A stretch of 64,000 bases of DNA from Tremella fuciformis. Lineage: Eukaryota; Basidiomycota; Tremellomycetes; Tremellales; Tremellaceae. The translations under genes and the position numbers were made by a program. The stretch is from the NCBI GenBank assembly GCA_032768795.1, contig CP136498.1, forward strand, positions 798,029 through 862,028, in the 5' to 3' direction. This document shows positions 1 to 11,384 of this stretch, one piece after another (the stretch's first letter is position 1; each line of letters starts with the position of its first letter). Below the pieces are notes generated by a model that saw only the letters and a list, made by a program, of their open reading frames with translations, was not told the DNA's origin and did not search any database.

Positions 1-431
1 TGTCACACCTAACTCTTCCCTTCCTTCACCGCCTAGGACTTTTACTGTTCCCGTCACTCCCTTTTCTACTTGTCCTGCTGAGCTTGGTTTACCGTCAAAG
101 AGGAGGAGTTGCCGGGGTCGAGGGAGTGGGTAACAGGGGATGTGATGCCGTTCAACGAACACAGAGTCGACGAAGTTACCAGTGGCCCCGGTGTCGAGCA
201 GCACCTTCACCCCGTCGACTTGATTGACGCTTCCTGACACGACAGCCTGCTCTCTGCCTAAACAGCAAACCTCACCACGAATGCATGCCTCCTCATCACT
301 AGCTATTCCGTCCGTGGCAACCAGTGCCTTCTCATCTTTCGCTTCTTCGTCGAGGTTCGGGATTAAAGGTGATTGTGATACAGGGGGGTTGGGAGGTGAA
401 TGGGGAGGGGAGGTGGCCGAGAGGATGTCTT
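1..431 (-). CDS. G1 pol, N-terminal part with retropepsin
   Basis: Open frame on the minus strand, cut by the window edge. It contains the aspartic protease active site VLLDTGATGNF (about positions 180-215), the hallmark of retroviral-type protease in Gypsy elements, preceded by an acidic/proline-rich linker. No ATG is evident between the gag stop (471) and the protease, so pol may be made by frameshifting or reinitiation after gag. Reverse transcriptase and integrase would lie beyond the window. Confidence 0.75.
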
Positions 432-470
432 GATGGGGCCGCTGGACCTCTCGTATGTTCTCAGCGTCCC

Positions 471-1550
471 TCAAGCTTTTGGGTCCTCCTGCTTGACGAT
501 AGGTCGGCCGGGTGCAGGGCTGCCTCGAGGAACGGGAGGTCGTTGCCCGGGAACACAGGCGTTGGCGAAATGACCGACTCCGCCGCATCGGAAGCAGAGG
601 CGCTGCTCGTTCCTCCTCTGACGTTCGGCAGGGTCGAGACCTCCAGGAGGCGTTGACCTGAAACCAGGCGGGCCACTAGGGGCTGGCGATGGACGCGTCG
701 ACGGGATCGGCGGGAGAGGTCGGTAGGTCGACGAGGCAGGGAGAGCAGCTTGCTGCTGGGTAGTCGGGGCTGGTCGTCGTCGAGCTTCTTCGTACCGCTT
801 GACCTCTGCCTTCTTCTCAGCCTCCCTTGCTCTGAGCCTGTTGTCCAACTTGATGACATAGGACTGAAGCTCTCCGAAGGTCTCCAGCTCCACTGTGGTC
901 CGAGCAACCTCGTCTCGAAGATTGTCTGAGAGGCCCTCGAGCGCCCTAGCTCTAGCTTGCTCGTTGGCTTCCCATCCCAAGACCGCCAGGTACTCCCTAA
1001 GCTTCGCGAAGTACTCTGCCGCTGATCCGGTCTGCTTCAAGTCGAAGTATCGCCTCTGAGCGGTCCCCTTGATGTCGGGTCCTCCGAAGTTGTCCCTCAA
1101 GTATCTCGACAGCCTCTGGAAGCTACTGATCTTCTCGTCGAGCTCGTCTCCCGACGCGAGAGGTTGGATAGCGTCCTGAACGAATCCTCTGAGGAAGGAG
1201 ATGGCGTAAATGACCTTGGACTCCTCTGTGAACTTCGAAGGCTGTAGCCGAAAGACGATGTTACATTGCATGAGGAATCCTTCGAGTTTCTCCGGCTTTG
1301 AGCCATCGAAAGTGTCGGGCGGGTTGGCCTTCGGCTCGCTCGATGATGCGCTGGTCGAGGGAGCGGGGGAGTTGGCTCGTCGAGCCTCGATGGCAACGAG
1401 CTGTTGCAGGATCTGAGCGAGGGAAGCCTGATCCGCCATGTTGTTGGGTGTGCTAGACCGGCTAGCAGGAGGAAGACGAAGGGACTGTGGTAAAGCTTGG
1501 TGCTCGTGGTTCGGGTTGAGTGATGTCGAACGTCGAGTCTCGATGGGCAT
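471..1550 (-). CDS. G1 Gag polyprotein
   Basis: Capsid/nucleocapsid protein of a Ty3/Gypsy element, 359 aa from the ATG at 1550; a second ATG at 1439 (MADQ) is equally possible. The frame is open upstream to 1607, but that part overlaps the LTR end and PBS and has only a GTG start. The middle holds a retrotransposon Gag region (QTGSAAEYFAKLREYL, then a basic/coiled stretch). The C-terminus has a CCHC zinc knuckle, CFRCGGVGHFANAC, followed by a proline-rich tail. It aligns by eye with the G2 Gag remnant at 2037-2611, so G1 and G2 are related families. Confidence 0.85.
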   Translation of the reverse strand: MPIETRRSTSLNPNHEHQALPQSLRLPPASRSSTPNNMADQASLAQILQQLVAIEARRANSPAPSTSASSSEPKANPPDTFDGSKPEKLEGFLMQCNIVFRLQPSKFTEESKVIYAISFLRGFVQDAIQPLASGDELDEKISSFQRLSRYLRDNFGGPDIKGTAQRRYFDLKQTGSAAEYFAKLREYLAVLGWEANEQARARALEGLSDNLRDEVARTTVELETFGELQSYVIKLDNRLRAREAEKKAEVKRYEEARRRPAPTTQQQAALPASSTYRPLPPIPSTRPSPAPSGPPGFRSTPPGGLDPAERQRRNEQRLCFRCGGVGHFANACVPGQRPPVPRGSPAPGRPIVKQEDPKA

Positions 1551-1601
1551 ATGCCCCGGGTGTGCGTGGTTGTGCGAAGAGGTAATAGCACTCTCTGATA
1601 C

Positions 1602-2036
1602 TGTCACGATGCTGCGCTCTCCCGTTGGCAGAGGCCCTCTCGCACAATATCAGAGTCAAGAATAAAGGATAAAGGGGTAGAAACGAGGATGTCGAGGTAG
1701 GATCCTCGTCGAGGTTGGATCCTCGTCGAGGTTACAAGGTCGTCGAGGTAACAAGGTCGTCGAGGATACAGCGTGAGTGCGACTCAGCCACGCTGCGTGC
1801 CACGGAGAGAGTGAGATCGTCAATGGTGATCCATGAGACTCAATCAGAGAGTGCTGAAGAACTACGACGGGCGCCCGGGGCATCCTATATGACTCTGCGC
1901 CTGCTTCCCGCCGTCGCGCGTTCATTCAACGTCTACTCCCTCGTCGAGGTTCTCCAGCCCGAGGTAGGTCACGTGTCGCTCACGTGAGAGGTGTCGGTCA
2001 CGTGCGTAGGTCGTCGAGGGCGTGGCCGTCGTGACA
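1602..2036 (-). repeat. 5' LTR of G1 (435 bp)
   Basis: On the minus strand it starts TGTCACGACGGCC and ends CATCGTGACA, an inverted TGTCACG/CGTGACA pair typical of this genome's LTRs. It is rich in CCTCGACGA repeats. Directly inside the element follows GTATCAGAGAG, which resembles the initiator-Met tRNA primer-binding site TGGTATCAGAG and marks the LTR/internal boundary. The 2036/2037 side is where G2 gag starts. Confidence 0.75.
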
Positions 2037-2611
2037 GGCAGACCAAGTCAGCTGCCGAGCACTTCGCTAAGGTCAGGGAGCTTGTTGCGGTTGCTGGTTT
2101 CACTGATCAGGTCGCGATTGTGGACTGGGCCATCCATGGGCTCAAGTCTCATCTTAAGGACGAGATCGCTAAGCGCGGCGAGTTCTACTCGCTGACCGAA
2201 CTCGTCGAGTTTATTGTGCCTCTAGACAATCGCCTCCGTCATCGCGAGGAGGAGAGGAAGCTGGAGGAGGCTGCTGCGGCGAAGGCTGAAAGGCACAAGC
2301 CGGAGTATGCCAAGGCTGAAGCGCCAGCGCGACGCCCATGGGCTGAGCGCTTGGGCGCGTCGCTCCCGCCTGCTCGCCTCAGCGAGCAGCGCGGCGAGTC
2401 CTCGGCGAGTTCGGGCCCTTCTGGGTCAGACTTGCTGAAGTCAACGCGCAACCCCGATGGGTCTCTGACGGAGGCCGAGAGGGAGCGCCGTTTGCACAGC
2501 GGGCTCTGCTTGCGGTGCGGGCAGGGCGGCCACCAGCTGGCTAACTGCCCTACCGCTAAGCCGAGGCCGCTGCCCCCGATTCCCGCCCAGGGACAGGCCC
2601 CAAAAGCCTGA
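2037..2611 (+). pseudogene. G2 Gag, 3' part only
   Basis: C-terminal portion of Gag. It starts within the capsid-like region ([12 protein letters not shown], matching QTGSAAEYFAKL of G1) and ends with a CCHC knuckle [14 protein letters not shown] and a proline-rich tail. The N-terminal half is missing because G1 inserted here; it should lie to the left of the window. Stop TGA is at 2609-2611. Confidence 0.8.
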
Positions 2612-2670
2612 GGGATGGTGGACAACAGCTCGGCGAGCATCATCCCTTTCCGCATCGACTCGCCGCGACC

Positions 2671-5600
2671 GTGATCTCTGACTGTTCCCGTTCTCCTTCA
2701 TCCCAGACCGATGATACCCGTATACCCGTGACTCACACTGATTCCCCACAAGGTTGGGCAGCCTCCGAGAGGCTCCTAGACAACCCCACGCACGCTGTTG
2801 TCGCAGGTCGCATCAGCGGGCATTCCGCGAAGGTCCTCCTGGATTCAGGAGCCTCCGCTAACTTCCTCGCCAAGTCGTTCGCCGAGCGACACCGCATTGC
2901 CCTCAATGCGTACGACAAGCCCGTCGGACTCACCTTGTTCGATGGAGTAGAGTCGTCTGATGGCCCGCTGACTCACTTCTCTCGCGAGCGAGTCGAGGTG
3001 GGCCAGTTTGCTGGCACAGCAAGGTTCGAGCTCACGCGCTTGAATGGAGCTGATGCAGTGTTGGGCTACCCGTGGCTGCAAACTCGCCGAGTTGTCATCG
3101 ACTTCGGCGAGGGAATTGTCACGGGAGCATCCTCGCAAGGTTGGGCAGAGCCCGTTCCCACTTCCAATGTCGCCGAGTCATCTCCCTCGTCCCTCTCTCA
3201 CCCGCCGCCGCCGAGCTCCACCGTGTCCCCTGAATCCACCAAGTCCACCGAGTCCCCTGAAGTCGCCGAGTCTACCGAGTCCTCTACACCCGCTGCGTCC
3301 GCCGAGTCCCCTGTGCCCGTTGATCCTGAGCCCTGCTCTTTCCCTTGCCCCGCTGTCCCTACCGAGTCCGTTGATCCTGAGCTGTCCAACACCTTGCCTT
3401 CCCCCTGCTTGTCGACCAAGGATGATCGAGCAGGACGGTCGCCAAGCGCCGAGCCCTCGCTGAGGAAGCAGCAGCCGGGGAAGAGGCGAGTTAGAAAGAG
3501 GCAGATGGGAACAAAGAAACGCGCGTTCTCTCGCTCAAACTCCATCCCCGTGACTCTTCCCTGCCGCTGGCCATTCGTTGCGGTTGCTGAAGAGCTGAAA
3601 CTGTGCGCGGTATCCATAGACTCGCCGAGCTCGCTGAGGTTTGACCAGTTGGACGAGCTCAGCTCATGGCCCTCTTTCGAACCGCCCGCCGAACTCTCCG
3701 AGGCCGAGATTCAGCTGATCGCCGCCAGCGTTCCTGACCAGTACCTGGAGTTCCTCAACATCTTCCATCCCAGGAAGGGCGTCGAGACTCTTGCACCGCA
3801 CCGAGCCTATGACATGAAGATCGAGCTGAAGGGGGGCAGCTCGCTCAAGCTTGCCCCGCTCTATGAGGTCGCCCAAGATCAGAAGGAAGCTATGAGGCAA
3901 ATCCTCGAGCGAGAAGAAGCCGCGGGCCGGATCCGGCCTAGCAACTCGCCGTACGGCTCGCCGACTTTCTGCGTGCGTAAGACTGACGGCGTGAACTGGC
4001 GAATGGTGGTGGATTACCGACATCTGAACAGCGCCACCGTTCCTGATGCTTACCCCGTTCCGCTGATTTCTCAAGTCATCTCTGACCTTGGTGGCTCCGA
4101 GTGGTTCTCCTGCTTTGACCTGGTCTCGGCGTACCAGTTGCTCAGGCTCGCCAAAGGATTTGAGAGCCTCACCGCCTTCCGCACGCCGTTTGGCATGTAC
4201 GAGTCGCTGGTCGTGCGTGATGGGCTGCGAAACGCACCGGCCGTCTTTCAGCACTTCCTGAATGAGCTGTTCAGTGATCTCAGGCAGTGGGTCACGGTAT
4301 ACATCGACGACATCATCGTCCACGCCAAGACACTCGAGGAGCTTCGCCGAGTCACTCGGCTAGTTCTGGAGCGAGTGCGAGGAACCTCTTTGTTCCTGAA
4401 GGCGAGTAAGTGCCGGTTTGAGCAGAGATCCGTAAAGTTCCTGGGGTTCTTGATCTCCAAAGACGGCGTGGCGGCTGATCCGGGCTACGTCCAAGGGGTC
4501 CAAGAGGCTTCGAGGCCCAAGGATCTCCATGAGGTGCGGCGCTTTCTGGGAATGGCGAGCTATTATCGGCGATTCGTTCCCCACTTCGCTAAGGTCGCCG
4601 GGCCGCTACACCATCTGACGAAAGCGTCGGTCGGGTTCCATTGGAATGAGGAGCAGGAACAGGCGTTCCAGGCGCTGAAGGAGAAACTGAGCCAGGCTCC
4701 GGTGCTCGCTTTCTTCAACCCGGAGTTGCCGACGATCGTGCAGACTGACGCATCAGCCTATGGCTGGGGCTTCGTCATCTCGCAAGTCAACTCGGCGAAT
4801 GAGGAGCACCCCGTGGCCATTGAGTCGGGCTCGTTCAAAGGCGCCGAGTTGAACTACACGGTGACTGAGAAGGAGTTCTTGGCTATCGTTCACGCCTTCC
4901 GACGTAAGCGGCATCTGTTGTCCCAGGTTCATTCCACGGTCATCACTGACCACTTGAATCTTACTTACTGGATGGAGCCGCGGCAGCTGAACCCTCGCCA
5001 GGCTAGATGGGTTGAGATCTTAGCTGGGTTCGATTACAAGATCGTGTATTGCCCTGGTAAGGAGGGCGAACTTCCTGATGCGCTCTCCCGGGACTCGGCG
5101 TATCTCCCAGGGCCATTGATGCAGCAGCCGCAGAACTTCATCCAGGCACTCCCCACCGCCGACTCTTCCTCCATGGTCTCGTCCTCCCTCGGCCACCTCC
5201 TCCGTGCAGCAACACTCGGCGAGATCGGTGTCGAGGAGGAGGAGGAGGAAGAGGTCGGCGAGGAACGCGTTGAGGTTGCCGAGTTGTCCCCGGTCCTGGC
5301 TGAGTTAACCTCTGACGCGCCTACTCTCGCCTCAACTCACCCCGTCCTGTTGGGATTTTGCCGAAGGCTCGGCTTCTCTGGGGAAGCGCTCTTGCAGCGT
5401 GACCCCGAGGGAAGGCTGCGAGTCGACGGACGACTGTACGTGGAACCGGGGCCAGAACGGGTGCAGATCCTGAAGGGACGGCACGAAGCTATCCTCGCCG
5501 GACATCCGGGCGTTGCGAAGACTCTCGAGCTGGTGAAGCGGGACTATGCGTGGCTTGGCCTTCGGCGCGACGTGGAGGCCTTCGTTCGCGCATGCGCAGT

Positions 5601-6816
5601 ATGCCAGCGGACCAAGACTGACCGTCACCGAGCTCACGGCTAGCTCCAGCCGCTGGAGAAAGCGGAGAGGCCTTGGGCATCCATCTCCATGGACTTCATC
5701 GAGCCCTTGCCGGTCTCTAACGGTTGTGACTCGATTCTGGTGGTTGTTGACAGACTGACCAAGTGGGCGATTTTCATTCCGACGACCACTCGGCTCAACT
5801 CGGCGGGACTCGCCGAGTTGATCATAGATCACGTGGTGTGTCAACACGGGCTTCCGCAATCCATCGTCTCCGACCGAGGTTCCAAGTTCACCAGTAAGCT
5901 GTGGGCTAACTTGTGCAAGGCTTTGGGTATTAAGCTGTCCTTGTCCACGGCCTTCCATCCTCAGACTGATGGGCAAACTGAGCGGGTGAATCAGGTACTC
6001 GAGCAGTATCTCCGGGTTTTCTCGACCTATCAGCAAGACAACTGGGCTAAGCTCTTGCCATGCGCGTCGTTCTCGTATAACAACTGGAAGCACTCGGCTA
6101 TCGAGATGTCTCCGTTTGTAGCAAACTTTGGGTACTCGCCGAGGTGGACGGAGAACTTGGTGAACTCGGAGAACTCGGAGAAGGAGGGTGCGGATGCCGG
6201 TGAACGACTGGGGCTGCGGAAGGCAACAGAGCTGAGTGACCTGCATGAGCTCTGTCGGGCTAACATTGAGGCGGCGAACCGCGATTATGCGAGGCACTAC
6301 GATGCTAAGCACTCGTCGCCGCCCAGCTTCAAGATCGGCGACTCGGTGCTCCTCTCGCTGAAGAACATTGAGACTCGGCGACCGATGAAGAAGCTGGACC
6401 TCAAGTTCGGTGGACCGTTCGAGATCATCGAGCAGGTCAACCCGGTAACGTATCGCCTCGCTCTCCCTCCCTCCATGAAGTGTCACGACGTCTTTCACGT
6501 CAACCTCCTGAAACCCTTCCAGCAGCCTACCCTGCCCGGCCAGTCGTACGAGCCTCCCGACCCGGTGGAAGTGGACAGCGAGCTGGGGGAGAGCTGGGAG
6601 GTCGCGGCAATCCTGGATTCTCGAATACGCCGTGGACGCCTTGAGTACCTTGTTGAGTGGTTGGGCTTTGAGCTCACGGATGAGCGCGCGACTTGGGAGC
6701 CGCTAGCTCATGTGAGCGAGTCGGCCGCCGAGCTCGTCGCGGACTTCCACGCCGCCCACCCAGAGAAGCCGTCAAGTGCGCCAAAGCCTCGGCGAGGCGC
6801 TCGCCGAGCCGTATGA
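2671..6816 (+). pseudogene. G2 Pol polyprotein with in-frame stop
   Basis: Order along the frame: retropepsin (VLLDSGASANF, about 2836), a long Ser/Pro/Glu linker with ESTESP-like repeats (3180-3380), reverse transcriptase with YIDD at about 4300, RNase H (QTDASAYGWG), integrase HHCC finger (HPG...CAVC), integrase core with D (SMDFIEP), D (VSDRGSKF) and E (QTERVNQVLEQ), then a C-terminal chromodomain (about 6600-6770, YLVEWLGF and ATWEP). A TAG at 5641-5643 lies between the zinc finger and the catalytic core; the frame continues unchanged afterwards for 391 codons, so this is one nonsense change, not a frameshift. RT motif B (VVRDGLRNAP) departs from the usual MPFGLTNAP. The first ATG is uncertain; only GTG is present at 2671. 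Confidence 0.85.
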
Positions 6817-6907
6817 ACACTGCGTATTCCTGCTTGAATAATGCGTTCACGAGAATGATGCACAGAGCACTCTATAATCAACGACTATGAACACCCCCTC
6901 CCCTCTT

Positions 6908-8599
6908 CTAATGTCCTCCCGACCCACCGGGGGCCGGTCCCTCGCTGAGGTCGTCAAGACCCCACTCGCTCAGATCCTCCCCAAGCATGCGTCGCAGCTC
7001 ATTGACGGCGTACTGACGCAGTCGGGGGTTGTCCGGGCTGCGCGCGAGCGCCGCGAGGCCCTGGGCGGCTGCAAAGTCGCCCGGGCCGATGTGGCGTGCC
7101 GCAGGCCGCTGAGGTGTCACGGGCGGCGCGTCGCGCCGCGGTGTCGCTGGGGGCTCGCCGTGCTGTGGCGTCCGCTCGGCGCTCGGCGAGCCGGACGGCG
7201 CCTCCCCATCCTTCAGGGTGCATCGACCGGTTGTGCAGGTGAAGCACTTTTGGCCTATTGTACCCGGCGGGACGAGACAGCGGCGTCCCTCTCGTCTACA
7301 CCGACGACACGGCCGCTCGGCGTCTACCGCGTCCTTGTGGAGGTCCTGCAGATGAGTATCTACCGCTGGTTGTGAACGGGCACTGACGAGGATCTTCGCT
7401 GGCGTCCGATTCTCATGTCGTCCGGCTCGGCGCGGGGTCGCTGGAGGCGCCGCCGGTCTTCGGGATGGTGTCGCGGCCGCAGGCGTCCGCGGCGCCGCTC
7501 GCGGTGTCGGTCTTCGCGCCCCCTCCCCCTCTCCCCTCCTCTCCCCCTCTCCCCTCCTCTCCCCCTCCTCCCTCCCCTTGCCCTTCCAGCCCATCGCCGC
7601 CTGCAGCGCCTCCATAGAGGCCTCCATTCTCTCGGCCGCCGCCTGCAGCGCGGCCTCAGCCGCCTCCTCCGCCTTCATGTCGACGTCGTCGACCCCGCTG
7701 ACCCCGCTGACCTCCCTGACCTCGCTCACCTCGCCGCGCGGTCGGCGACTGGTTCGTGTGCGTGGCGGCGTGGGCAGGCGCTCGCCGAGGGGTAAGTCAT
7801 GTACGACGGAGTAAACTACGTCGCACATCGGGGCCTCCGAATCGGGTCGGTCGAAGGGGTTGAGATAGGCGGTGGCACCAGCCCGCCAGGTTGCCTCGGC
7901 GTCAAAGACGCTATCGGTTCGTTCGAGCCCTGCCCGTCAGTCTCGTCTCTCCTTGGTATCGCCGCTGTGGCTTACGCCGGCGCTGCCCCATCCGCTCGCC
8001 CTCCCCTTCGTCCACCGGCAGAGCAGGCTCGAGCTCGAGCCTCTCCGCGCCGCCCTCGTCCACCTCCATCTCCTCGTCCTCCTGCTCGAGCTGCGTCAGC
8101 GGCGAGCTGCCGCCATCGTCCGCCTCCTCCTCCTTCCACTCCTCCTCCTCCTCCTCCTCCTCCTCCTCCTCCTCCCCCTCCTCCTCCCCGTCCACCACTC
8201 CCCTCATCACCTCCCCGACAACCTCCTCCTCGCCGAGCTCTTCGATCTCGAGCTCGTCGCTTGCCGAGCGCTCTCGACGAGTGCCGCGCCCGCGACCGAA
8301 AGTCCGCTGGGTGCCGTCGAATCCTTCCCGTCAGCCCTGCATCTCCCTCTTCTCGGCCACTCACGTCGCGTCGGCTGCTCCTCTCGCCCCTCTCCCCCCC
8401 CCTCGCTCCGCCCCCTGGCCCTGCACAACCAGGGCTACCCTCGACGGCACGACGAATCGCCCGCCCCACCCTTCGCGTCAGCCACCAGTTCGCTCGCTCG
8501 GCGCGCTGCGTGCGCCGACTCACTGGTCTGCCCTTCCGCCTGGGCTCGTCGTCTCGCCGCGCTCGCCTTGCGCGTTGCCACTGGTGTTGTTGGGGCCAT
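6908..8599 (-). pseudogene. Spliced antisense zinc-cluster gene inside G2
   Basis: Minus-strand gene between G2 pol and the 3' LTR. My exon model: 8599-8365, 8323-7976, 7929-6908, start ATG 8599, stop TAG 6908-6910, 535 codons. The introns are 41 bp (GTGAGT, CTGAC, AAG) and 46 bp (GTAAGC, CTGAC, CAG), and both join the frames exactly. A single in-frame TAG at 8435-8437 interrupts exon 1, so this copy is disabled or the model misses a feature. The protein has a basic start, a strongly acidic Glu-rich exon 2 (encoded by a GAG tract), an Ala/Glu helix, and a cysteine cluster C-x2-C-x6-C-x10-C-x2-C-x4-C (CRRCRREGRRC, then CFTCTTGRC). The cluster resembles zinc clusters of small basidiomycete DNA- or RNA-binding proteins. 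Function unknown. Confidence 0.6.
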
Positions 8600-8858
8600 G
8601 TTGTTGCTGGCCGAGTGATGAGATAACGGAGAATGGAAAAGCTGAGTCCTCTGTCCACTTGTCCTCGGCCGTGTGTTTGGTTGCCCAGCAACTAGCGCGT
8701 CTCGCCGTTAACATCGTACCTGAAAGGACCTCGCTGACCGTCTCGCCGAGTCCCTCACCGAGCCCCTCGCCGAGTCCCTCGTCGACCTCGCCGACTCCGC
8801 CGCCGACTTCCACAACCACGACTATCTCGCAGGAGCTCGATTGTAAGGTTGGGCAGAG

Positions 8859-9330
8859 TGTCACGACGGACGTAGGGAGAGCACATGGAAGCCACGTGGG
8901 GAGACGGAGCTCGGACTCGTTGATTCAACGCATCACTCGCCGAGCTCACCGAGGGACGACGGATACTTAGGAAGACTGGGCGCGCGATACGTTCCGTAGT
9001 CTTCTCCCAATTGTTGTTCTCTGCAGACACGTAGACTGCCTGCTCCGTCCCGTCGCTTGGCTTGCCAGTGACACCGAGTCCCTCGCCGAGTTCCCCGTCT
9101 ATCTCCCTCAACTCGCTTGCGCTCGTCGAGTTCAGCTTCCTGCTCGCCGAGTTCAGCGAGTCCCTCGCCGCACCCCTCGCTCAACCCGTTCACCTCCTTG
9201 AGCTCGGCGAGTCCCTCGCCGAGCTCCTCGCCCAACTCGCTCATACCTATCGACGTCAACGACCCCCACGCCGACCGTTCGGAGTACGTGCCCGCCGGGC
9301 CCTGGGCAGAGAAGGCGGTCGTCGTGACAG
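8859..9330 (+). repeat. 3' LTR of G2 (family A, 472 bp)
   Basis: Begins TGTCACGACGGACG and ends GTCGTCGTGACA, so it has a 10-bp inverted terminal repeat. The internal part is full of CTCGCCGAG repeats. The solo LTR at 32442-32955 is the same sequence with about 42 extra bases inside the CTCGCCGAG tract. G2's expected right-hand target duplication is GTCGC (9331-9335); the left one is outside the window. Confidence 0.85.
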
Positions 9331-9802
9331 TCGCATTGTTGCACAGGTAAGACCCCTCACATGTCGAACAATTATCTCATCATGTAGTCTTGTGGTAACT
9401 TTTTTTTGCATAATGTCTGATAATCAATCAATTTTACTGGCTTGAGTCAAAATAGGTATATATTCCTTCCGTCATCACACTGAGAAGTGCGCTTCATACC
9501 GTCTCCCTGACTTTCAAGCGCACAATTGACCCCGCACTATGGACACAGTGCATACGCCGGCTTGCAGCAGGCCAACCTGCCTTATACCACCTGACATAAA
9601 GTTGCGACTGTTCACTGCTTGCTGTCTGAAGCAATGAGTTTTGGATTGAGGGGATTGTGAGCCCTTAACCAAGTCGTGTTTTTCTGCCCCCTGTTAAGAC
9701 TTTGAGACCGCAGCGGCCTTGTAGACGCTCTAGACATAGTGCCGTGCTGTAACAGGCTATCACTCACATGAAGACATTCACGCTCAAGAGACAATCACCC
9801 GG
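9331..9802. other. Spacer between G2 and nested LTRs
   Basis: AT-richer than its surroundings, with a T tract near 9400. No open frame with gene features. It includes the CCCGG target site copy (9798-9802) of the outer nested LTR. Confidence 0.5.
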
Positions 9803-10002
9803 TGTCACGAATAACACCAAAGACCACAGCCTAGGACCACGTGTTGTGACCTGTCCCCGGTAAGGGGTAATCTGATCCAGAGACAGGATAGACTGCAGAG
9901 GTTTACAGCAAGCTTGGCCCAAGACTGACAGGGATGAGCCGTAGTGCCGGTCAAAAGGTCAACAAAAGAGTGTATAAGGTCAAGTAAAAGATTGTGGGGT
10001 TA

Positions 10003-10388
10003 TGTCACGAGGCCAGGCCGGTCGTTGACTGATAGGCCCTCTCACATGTGCTCTCTGTCGATCTGTCTCTGTCCTCCACGAGAAGGTGTGTCCTACAGCC
10101 TCTCGTGCGTCGACAACACGGCTGCGCCGTTACTTCCTATCCATGGGACTCAATACCACGGTGCTAAGACTTGTATATATATCACCCGTGCCCTCCTCTG
10201 CACCGCCTCGGACTTTCTCCTTGAAACACCATCGACGAGGCTCGAGCTCTAGAGTCGTCGAGGCTACTCGAGCGTCGTCGAGGCTACTCGAAGATTGACG
10301 ATAGGCTCACGTGTCTGACAGGCGTGCTGGGCTGGAACAAGATTCATAGGCGTGCGTTGGTGATCATGGAGGCGTGGCCGACGTGACA
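10003..10388 (+). repeat. Solo LTR family E (386 bp)
   Basis: TGTCACGAGGCC...GCCGACGTGACA with GGTTA duplicated at 9998-10002 and 10389-10393. The LTR R copy at 40889-42214 runs straight through this point without it, confirming an insertion. It contains GTCGTCGAGGCTACTCGA repeats near 10255. Confidence 0.9.
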
Positions 10389-10583
10389 GGTTAAAGAGTG
10401 ACTATATAAGAAGAAGGAGGTGGCAATTAGGCTGGGGCTGGCCAATATTAGGGATAGGGGATGGCGAAGGGAAGAAGAGAAAGGGTATGGCTATGGAGAT
10501 GGATATGATAGTTTTGGTTCTTGGGGGAAGAGGTCCGGATAAACCCCCGCTTATATATACAAGCATTTGCCACGTTGTGTTAG

Positions 10584-11355
10584 TGTCAGACCTGTACCCG
10601 GTGACCTGTATTAGATCCAACTAAAGCTCACCTAAATCAATCTATCGGTTCAAGCTGCTAACTATCAACGACTATTCGTAACAGATAGTAACGAACAAGA
10701 GTAGAGTGGAACCAAGCTGGGTGAGGAGCGATCAAGACTCACCTCACTTATCTATCTCTCGTCACTGGTACGGTCGATTCTCTAAGTAGACGTTCTATCT
10801 AGAGGACTAGTTAACTAGATCACTGAGGAACTTCCTCTGCGATCTTCCTTCTTAAGTATCTGCTGACTCTCGCCCGCTCTCACTCTGATCCTTCTAGCAT
10901 CGTCCTTCGTGGATCGTTCCATCGTTCTCCTAGTCGCTTCTACTCGTTCCCAATACTCTCTAGTATTCTCTCGTCGTCTCTCTTCTCTTCTATCGTCTTC
11001 TCTCCGCGCTGGCTTGCATCTAATCTCCTTGCGTGCCCGTCGTCGTCCTTATCGTCCTCGGTCTCCGCCCCGTGGCCCTGACTGTGAGATAACTCTATCC
11101 TCCGTTATCGTGGACCTGACTCTTGTCCTTGCGTGCGTTCCTATCTCAACTCGGCCGATGGAAGACTGAGACGTATCCTTCTATCGTTCTCCAGGTTGTT
11201 CCAGCGCTTTCAAGAGCAAGTCGTAGTTATTCGTGACTAATAGTGACGGTTCTATCGTACTCACGTTCTTCGGTTCGTAGGATCCTTTGGATGTTTCCGT
11301 CGGAAATTGCCTCGTGGTAGTCTCGTGGTCAGGATGCCGTGTCGGTTTCCTGACA
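10584..11355 (+). repeat. Solo LTR family C (772 bp)
   Basis: TGTCAGACCTG...GTTTCCTGACA with target duplication GTTAG at 10579-10583 and 11356-11360. This is the most frequent repeat in the window: other copies lie at 30377-30873 (truncated), 31515-32286 (complete), 29302-29590 and 50083-50404 (minus-strand fragments) and 12803-13256 (old). Confidence 0.92.
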
Positions 11356-11384
11356 GTTAGTTCCTCGCCTCCACATTGTGTAAG

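Larger units (their letters stand above)
1..2036 (-). mobile_element. Ty3/Gypsy element G1 (3' part outside window)
   Basis: Minus-strand LTR retrotransposon. From right to left it has a 5' LTR (1602-2036), a primer-binding-like site, gag, and the start of pol with the protease, then runs off the window. It sits inside the gag gene of element G2: the G2 gag reading frame begins abruptly at 2037, directly beside the G1 LTR. The target duplication should be GGCAG (2037-2041), but the other copy lies outside the window. Confidence 0.85.
2037..9330 (+). mobile_element. Ty3/Gypsy chromovirus G2 with antisense gene
   Basis: Plus-strand element whose 5' LTR and gag N-terminus are displaced out of the window by the G1 insertion. 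Order: truncated gag, pol (protease, RT, RNase H, integrase, chromodomain), a 2-kb region with a minus-strand spliced gene, then a 3' LTR at 8859-9330. The same LTR family occurs as a solo LTR at 32442-32955. One stop codon interrupts pol and one the antisense gene, so this copy is probably non-autonomous. Confidence 0.85.

Noticed and set aside
9803..10388. A single 586-bp LTR from TGTCACGAATAAC to GACGTGACA
   Set aside because: Flanks CCCGG and GGTTA do not match; each pentamer pairs with a different partner, showing two separate LTRs, one nested inside the other.
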